The position numbers and the translations under genes were made by a program. A DNA stretch of 64,000 nucleotides. Origin: JBDTNQ01 sp039933635 (lineage in GTDB: Bacteria; Acidobacteriota; Vicinamibacteria; Vicinamibacterales; SCN-69-37). The stretch is from NCBI GenBank assembly GCA_039933635.1, contig JBDTNQ010000009.1, positions 1 through 64,000 on the forward strand, in the 5' to 3' direction. How positions within the stretch are numbered: the stretch's first letter is position 1; every line of letters begins with the position of its first letter. Positions 60,293 to 64,000 of this stretch are shown here, one piece after another. The notes beneath the pieces are model-generated. The model ran no database searches, had not been told where the DNA came from, and worked only from the letters and a program-made list of their open reading frames with translations.

Positions 60293-61633
60293 ATGACGGC
60301 AACGCGACTGCAAGTGGGCGTGGCGGTGTGCGGGCTGGCGCTGGCCGCGCCAACCCTGGCCCTGGCACAAGGGACCACGGCCACGCCGCCGACGGTCAAT
60401 GCGGCGGACACGGCCTGGATGCTGGTGGCGGCGGCGCTCGTGCTGTTGATGACGCCCGCGCTGGCGTTCTTCTACGGTGGGCTCGTGCGTTCGAAGAACG
60501 CGCTCAACACGATGATGATGAGCTTCATTTCGCTCGGCTTCGTGAGTGTGGCGTGGGCGCTCATCGGCTATTCGTTGGCGTTCACTCCTGGCAACAATTG
60601 GATTGGGGACACGTCACGGTTCTTCCTCCGCGACGTCGGCGTGGACCTGCCCACGGGCATCTCCACGGCGCTGATTCCGCACACCCTGTTCATGTGCTAT
60701 CAGGGCACGTTCTGCATCATCACGGCGGCACTCATCTCAGGAGCCATCGTCGAGCGCATGCGGTTCTCGGCATACGTCCTCTTCATCACGTTGTGGGCCG
60801 TGGTCGTCTACAGTCCGGTCGCGCACTGGGTCTGGGGCGGCGGCTGGCTGGCGAAGATGGGCGCGCTCGACTTCGCAGGCGGCACGGTCGTCCACGTCAA
60901 CGCGGCGGTCGCCGCGATCGTCGCCGTGCTGTGCGTTGGACCACGGCGCGACGCCAAGACCGCCGCGCTCATGCCGCACAATGTCCCGTTCGTCCTGCTC
61001 GGCGCGGGTCTGCTGTGGTTCGGTTGGTTCGGCTTCAACGCCGGCAGTGCGCTCGCCGCGAACGGCTCCGCGGCCCTGGCCTTCACGACCACCATGCTGG
61101 CGCCAGCCGGCACGCTCGTCGTCTGGACGCTGCTCGACGCGTTCCGCCAGAAGAAAGCGACGGCCGTCGGAGCGGCCACGGCCATCGTCGTCGGTCTGGT
61201 TGCCATCACGCCGGCCGCCGGCTTCGTGAGCCCGATGAACGGTCTGCTGCTGGGAGCGATGGCTGCCGTGCCCAGCTACTTTGCGCTCGTCCTGAGAGCC
61301 AAGACCTCGTTCGATGACTCGCTCGACGTGCTCGCGGCCCATGGTGTCGGTGGGACGGTCGGCGCCCTCCTGACCGGCGTGTTCGCGCAGAAGAGCGTGA
61401 ATGGACTCGCTGACGGCCTGCTCTACGGCAACCCGGGCCAGCTCGGCATTCAGGCGACGGCGGTTGCCGCGGCGATCGTCTACAGCGGCGTGATGAGCTT
61501 CATCCTGCTCAAGCTCGTCGGCATGATCTTCCCGCTCCGTGCGACCCCTGAAGCCGAGAGCGAAGGCCTCGACCAGACGGCGCACGGTGAAGAAGCGTAC
61601 GTCCACTCAGGTGGCAGCATGCAGATCGGCTGA
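60293..61633 (+). CDS. amtB: Ammonium transporter Amt, copy 3 (AmtB-like)
   Basis: 446 residues, the copy closest to Escherichia coli AmtB. It has a signal peptide (VGVAVCGLALAAPTLALAQ) and 11 helices. The Phe-gate motif QGTFCIITAALISGAIVERM, pore histidines in GTVVHVNAA and AAHGVGG, WFGFNAGS and the acidic binding site ALDFAGGTVV are all as in AmtB. The C-terminal PII-contact tail is EAESEGLDQTAHGEEAYVHS. I start at ATG 60293 after GGAG; the frame is open into glnK3 on the antisense-free strand but without family similarity. Confidence 0.96.
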   Translation: MTATRLQVGVAVCGLALAAPTLALAQGTTATPPTVNAADTAWMLVAAALVLLMTPALAFFYGGLVRSKNALNTMMMSFISLGFVSVAWALIGYSLAFTPGNNWIGDTSRFFLRDVGVDLPTGISTALIPHTLFMCYQGTFCIITAALISGAIVERMRFSAYVLFITLWAVVVYSPVAHWVWGGGWLAKMGALDFAGGTVVHVNAAVAAIVAVLCVGPRRDAKTAALMPHNVPFVLLGAGLLWFGWFGFNAGSALAANGSAALAFTTTMLAPAGTLVVWTLLDAFRQKKATAVGAATAIVVGLVAITPAAGFVSPMNGLLLGAMAAVPSYFALVLRAKTSFDDSLDVLAAHGVGGTVGALLTGVFAQKSVNGLADGLLYGNPGQLGIQATAVAAAIVYSGVMSFILLKLVGMIFPLRATPEAESEGLDQTAHGEEAYVHSGGSMQIG

Positions 61634-61642
61634 ATCGACCGC

Positions 61643-61679
61643 CCAGCCTGCGGACTGAGGACGGGAGTCCGCAGGCTGG
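61643..61679 (+). terminator. 14-bp hairpin after amt3
   Basis: CCAGCCTGCGGACT, 9-base loop, AGTCCGCAGGCTGG: perfect stem located 10 bases after the amt3 stop. No U-tract. Confidence 0.72.
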
Positions 61680-61721
61680 TAGACGGCACGGGAGTTCGTG
61701 TCCGGAGAATTCGCGCAGACA

Positions 61722-63149
61722 ATGACTGACTCCATCGTGCCACTCCCGCTTTCCGCGTATCCCGCCACGGGCGATTCTCTCGTCGAGACGCTCATCGCGC
61801 GCGCGCATATCGCCCCGTTCAATCTTCTGGCGACGGCGATCTTCCTGCTCGCCATCATTCACACGTTCATTGCGCCGCGATTTGCCCGCCTGGCGCACCA
61901 AATGCAGCACGAGCACAATTTGCGTGCCCGGGCCGAGGGCCGGGCCGAGCGACCGAGTGTCCGAGCCGAAATCCTGCACTTCCTGGGTGAGGTGGAGGTG
62001 GTCTTCGGACTCTGGGCGGCCGTTCTGCTCGTCGCCATTGCCGCTTACGCTGGGTGGCACGGCGCGGTTGTGTACTTCGACGGCACGGTCAACTACACCG
62101 AGCCCATGTTCGTCGTCGTGATCATGGCGCTTGCGTCGACGCGCCCCATCGTCGGTTTCGCGGAGAGTGCGTTGCGCCGCGTCGCCGGCCTTGGTGGCGG
62201 CACTCCGAAGGCGTGGTGGATCACGATCCTCATCGTCGGCCCACTCCTCGGCTCGTTCGTCACCGAGCCAGCGGCGATGACGATCTGCGCGCTCCTGCTC
62301 GGCCGGCAGTTCTACGAACGACAGCCGAGCGAGCGATTGAAGTACGCGACGCTGGGTCTGCTATTCGTGAACGTCTCGGTCGGGGGAACGCTCACCCATT
62401 TTGCCGCGCCGCCGGTGCTCATGGTGGCGCGGCCCTGGAACTGGGACCTCGCGTTCATGTGGACGCACATCGGCTGGCGTGCGGTGATCGGCATTCTCCT
62501 ATCGACCGGCCTCTACGCGCTGATGTTCCGCTCGGAACTAAACCGCCTGGGTGCAAGACCGCTTGCCTCGGAAGATCCGGATCCACTCGACACCGAAACC
62601 CCAGACGCTCCGCTCCTGCCAGTGCCGGCCTGGCTGACGGCCCTGCACGTCGCGTTCATGGCGTGGACGGTGGTGACGGCGCACTCGCCGTCGCTGTTCA
62701 TCGGCGGATTCTTGTTCTTTCTCGGCGTCGCGAAGGCCACGTCCGCGTATCAGGGGCCGATAGAGCTGAAGACACCGCTGCTCGTCGGGTTCTTCCTGGC
62801 CGGGCTCGTCATTCACGGCGGACTCCAGGCCTGGTGGATCGCGCCTGTTCTCGGCCGCCTCGACGAAGTGCCCCTGTTCCTCGCCGCGACGGGACTGACG
62901 GCGTTCAACGACAACGCCTTGATCACGTACCTCGCGACACTCGTGCCTGACATGACCGACCCCCTGAAGCTGGCGGTCGTGCGGGGCGCGGTGCTTGGCG
63001 GCGGGTTGACGGTCATCGCGAATGCGCCCAACCCGGCGGGGCAGGCGCTGCTGGCCCGCTACTTTGGCGGCGCCGTCTCACCGCTGTGGCTCCTCGCGGC
63101 CGCCGCAGGGCCCACGTTCGTGACGGGACTGATCTTCCTCCTGATCTGA
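61722..63149 (+). CDS. Putative Na+/H+ antiporter (Na_H_antiport_2 family)
   Basis: 475 residues with about 11-12 helices. VEVVFGLWAAVLLVAIAAYA (about 91-110), GSFVTEPAAMTICALLLGRQ (about 180-199) and TAFNDNALITYLATLVPDM (about 395-413) are the characteristic stretches of this family, which is predicted, not shown, to be an Na+/H+ antiporter. Start ATG 61722; GTG 61698 is the alternative but its ribosome site is too close. It lies directly after the third glnK-amt pair. Convergent with the partial LOR/SDH gene, 16 bases apart. Confidence 0.82.
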   Translation: MTDSIVPLPLSAYPATGDSLVETLIARAHIAPFNLLATAIFLLAIIHTFIAPRFARLAHQMQHEHNLRARAEGRAERPSVRAEILHFLGEVEVVFGLWAAVLLVAIAAYAGWHGAVVYFDGTVNYTEPMFVVVIMALASTRPIVGFAESALRRVAGLGGGTPKAWWITILIVGPLLGSFVTEPAAMTICALLLGRQFYERQPSERLKYATLGLLFVNVSVGGTLTHFAAPPVLMVARPWNWDLAFMWTHIGWRAVIGILLSTGLYALMFRSELNRLGARPLASEDPDPLDTETPDAPLLPVPAWLTALHVAFMAWTVVTAHSPSLFIGGFLFFLGVAKATSAYQGPIELKTPLLVGFFLAGLVIHGGLQAWWIAPVLGRLDEVPLFLAATGLTAFNDNALITYLATLVPDMTDPLKLAVVRGAVLGGGLTVIANAPNPAGQALLARYFGGAVSPLWLLAAAAGPTFVTGLIFLLI

Positions 63150-63165
63150 GAGGCGATCCTGGGCG

Positions 63166-64000
63166 CTACGCCGGCGCGTCCGCGAGCTGCTGCGCGAGCT
63201 GATGCAGGAACAACCCGACGTCCGTCACCAGACCGACGGTCTGGGACGATCCGCGATCGGCCAGCTTCGTGACGACGGCCGGATTGATATCGACGCACAC
63301 GACGGGCACCCAAGCGGGCAGCATGTTGCCCACGCCAATGCCGTGCAGCATCGTCGACAGCACGATCACCATGCCGGCGTCCGTGAGCGCGGTGGTGTAA
63401 GCATCCTGCGCCTCGACGATGTCCCGGATGGTGTCGACGATGGGACCGTCGTCGCGGATGCTGCCGGCGAGAACGTAGGTGACGCCGGCCTTGACGCACT
63501 CGCGCATGATGCCGGCCTTGAGGACGCCGGTGTCGACGGCCGCGCGGATGGATCCGGCGCGGTTGATCGCGTTGATCGCGCGCATGTGATGGCGATGGCC
63601 GCCAGGGACGGGCGTGCCGGACTCGAGGTCGAGACCGAGCGACGTGCCGAACAGGCACAGCTCGGCGTCGTGCGCGGCGAGGGCGTTGCCCGCCAGGAGC
63701 ACGTCGACATAGCCGCGACGGATGAGGTCGCCAAAGTACTGCGCGCCGCCCGTGTGGATGACCACCGGTCCGGCGACGAACACGATGCGGCCCCCGCGAG
63801 CCTTCACGTCGCGAATCGTGCGCGCGATGCGCGCCACGCTGGCCTCCACGCGGCGCTCGGATGACACCTCGTTGCTCATGAACGAGAAGTCCGCACGGTC
63901 GCGCTCGCGGAACTCCGGCGTCACGCGGATGCCTTCGAGGCCGCAGACCACGCGATCGCCGTCCTTGAGATCGCGCAGCTTCCGGCACGTGGCGCGGCCG
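63166..64000 (-). CDS. LOR/SDH-type protein (archaeal-type ornithine cyclodeaminase family), 5' part beyond window
   Basis: The gene runs off the right edge; the frame is open to base 64000, so the N-terminus is missing. The visible 277 residues belong to the TIGR00300/LOR-SDH family: VVCGLEGIRVTPE, FSFMSNEVSSERRVE, VAGPVVIHTGGA and a Rossmann-like C-terminal domain (LTDAGMVIVLSTMLHGIGVG). Relatives include archaeal ornithine cyclodeaminase and the C-terminal half of cyanobacterial AgrE/ArgZ, which release ammonia from ornithine. A role feeding nitrogen metabolism fits the neighbourhood, but the substrate is inferred. Confidence 0.8.
   Translation of the reverse strand, partial: GRATCRKLRDLKDGDRVVCGLEGIRVTPEFRERDRADFSFMSNEVSSERRVEASVARIARTIRDVKARGGRIVFVAGPVVIHTGGAQYFGDLIRRGYVDVLLAGNALAAHDAELCLFGTSLGLDLESGTPVPGGHRHHMRAINAINRAGSIRAAVDTGVLKAGIMRECVKAGVTYVLAGSIRDDGPIVDTIRDIVEAQDAYTTALTDAGMVIVLSTMLHGIGVGNMLPAWVPVVCVDINPAVVTKLADRGSSQTVGLVTDVGLFLHQLAQQLADAPA

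Overview
The window looks like high-GC chromosomal DNA from an acidobacterium, probably of the Vicinamibacteria (Luteitalea/Vicinamibacter) type. This is inferred from the very GC-rich third codon positions, frequent GTG starts, a remnant of the acidobacterial 'VWFA-related' protein family, the ImuA-ImuB-DnaE2 cassette, a Tes-like radical SAM protein and the number of secreted peptidases and esterases. I see no rRNA, tRNA, CRISPR array, prophage or intact insertion sequence, so this reads as core chromosome with scattered small repeats.

Layout. (1) 1-2.5 kb: secreted M28 peptidase, citrate synthase and YacG on the minus strand. (2) 2.7-14.6 kb: a phosphate/polyphosphate island with phoU, pstB, a Ppx/GppA-HD phosphatase back to back with a CHAD protein, sixA, glgC, a PhoB-like regulator divergent from a DUF47-pit uptake operon, and phoR-phoB. 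pstS, pstC, pstA and ppk are not in the window. Two intergenic regions here carry 11-bp-phased GTTAC-like arrays resembling Pho boxes. (3) 14.6-16.6 kb: NiCoT/UreH-like permease and an MFS exporter. (4) 16.6-22.2 kb: the imuA-imuB-dnaE2 mutagenesis operon, whose genes are interrupted in frame by several repeat-derived segments. (5) 22.3-30 kb: small metabolic and hypothetical genes, a VWFA-domain fragment, a SET-domain methyltransferase, an SDR, a GNAT and a matB-matC malonate pair. (6) 30-42.3 kb: secreted oligoendopeptidase, SIMPL protein, nucleotide-sugar dehydrogenase, msrPQ, a large Tes/Mss-like radical SAM protein, a Gfo/Idh oxidoreductase, a CE15-like esterase and a LysR regulator. (7) 42.4-64 kb: a nitrogen island with gltB-gltD, a NifA-like activator, a Na+/H+ antiporter, an outer-membrane porin, glnD, three successive glnK-amt pairs, a second putative Na+/H+ antiporter and a partial LOR/SDH (ornithine-cyclodeaminase-type) gene.

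How the parts fit. In the phosphate island PhoR/PhoB would sense phosphate, PhoU/PstB and DUF47/Pit would move and gate it, and Ppx plus the CHAD protein would handle polyphosphate. In the nitrogen island ammonium would enter through three different Amt channels, each with its own PII protein. All three PII proteins keep Tyr51, the residue that the single GlnD would uridylylate, and GltBD would complete assimilation. The radical SAM protein is the most unusual single gene: its architecture (N-terminal CxxC zinc/iron domain, CX3CX2C core, two later Cys groups) matches the tetraether-synthase/bacterial membrane-spanning-lipid-synthase family. Gene calls rest on protein motifs read by eye; no database search was possible.
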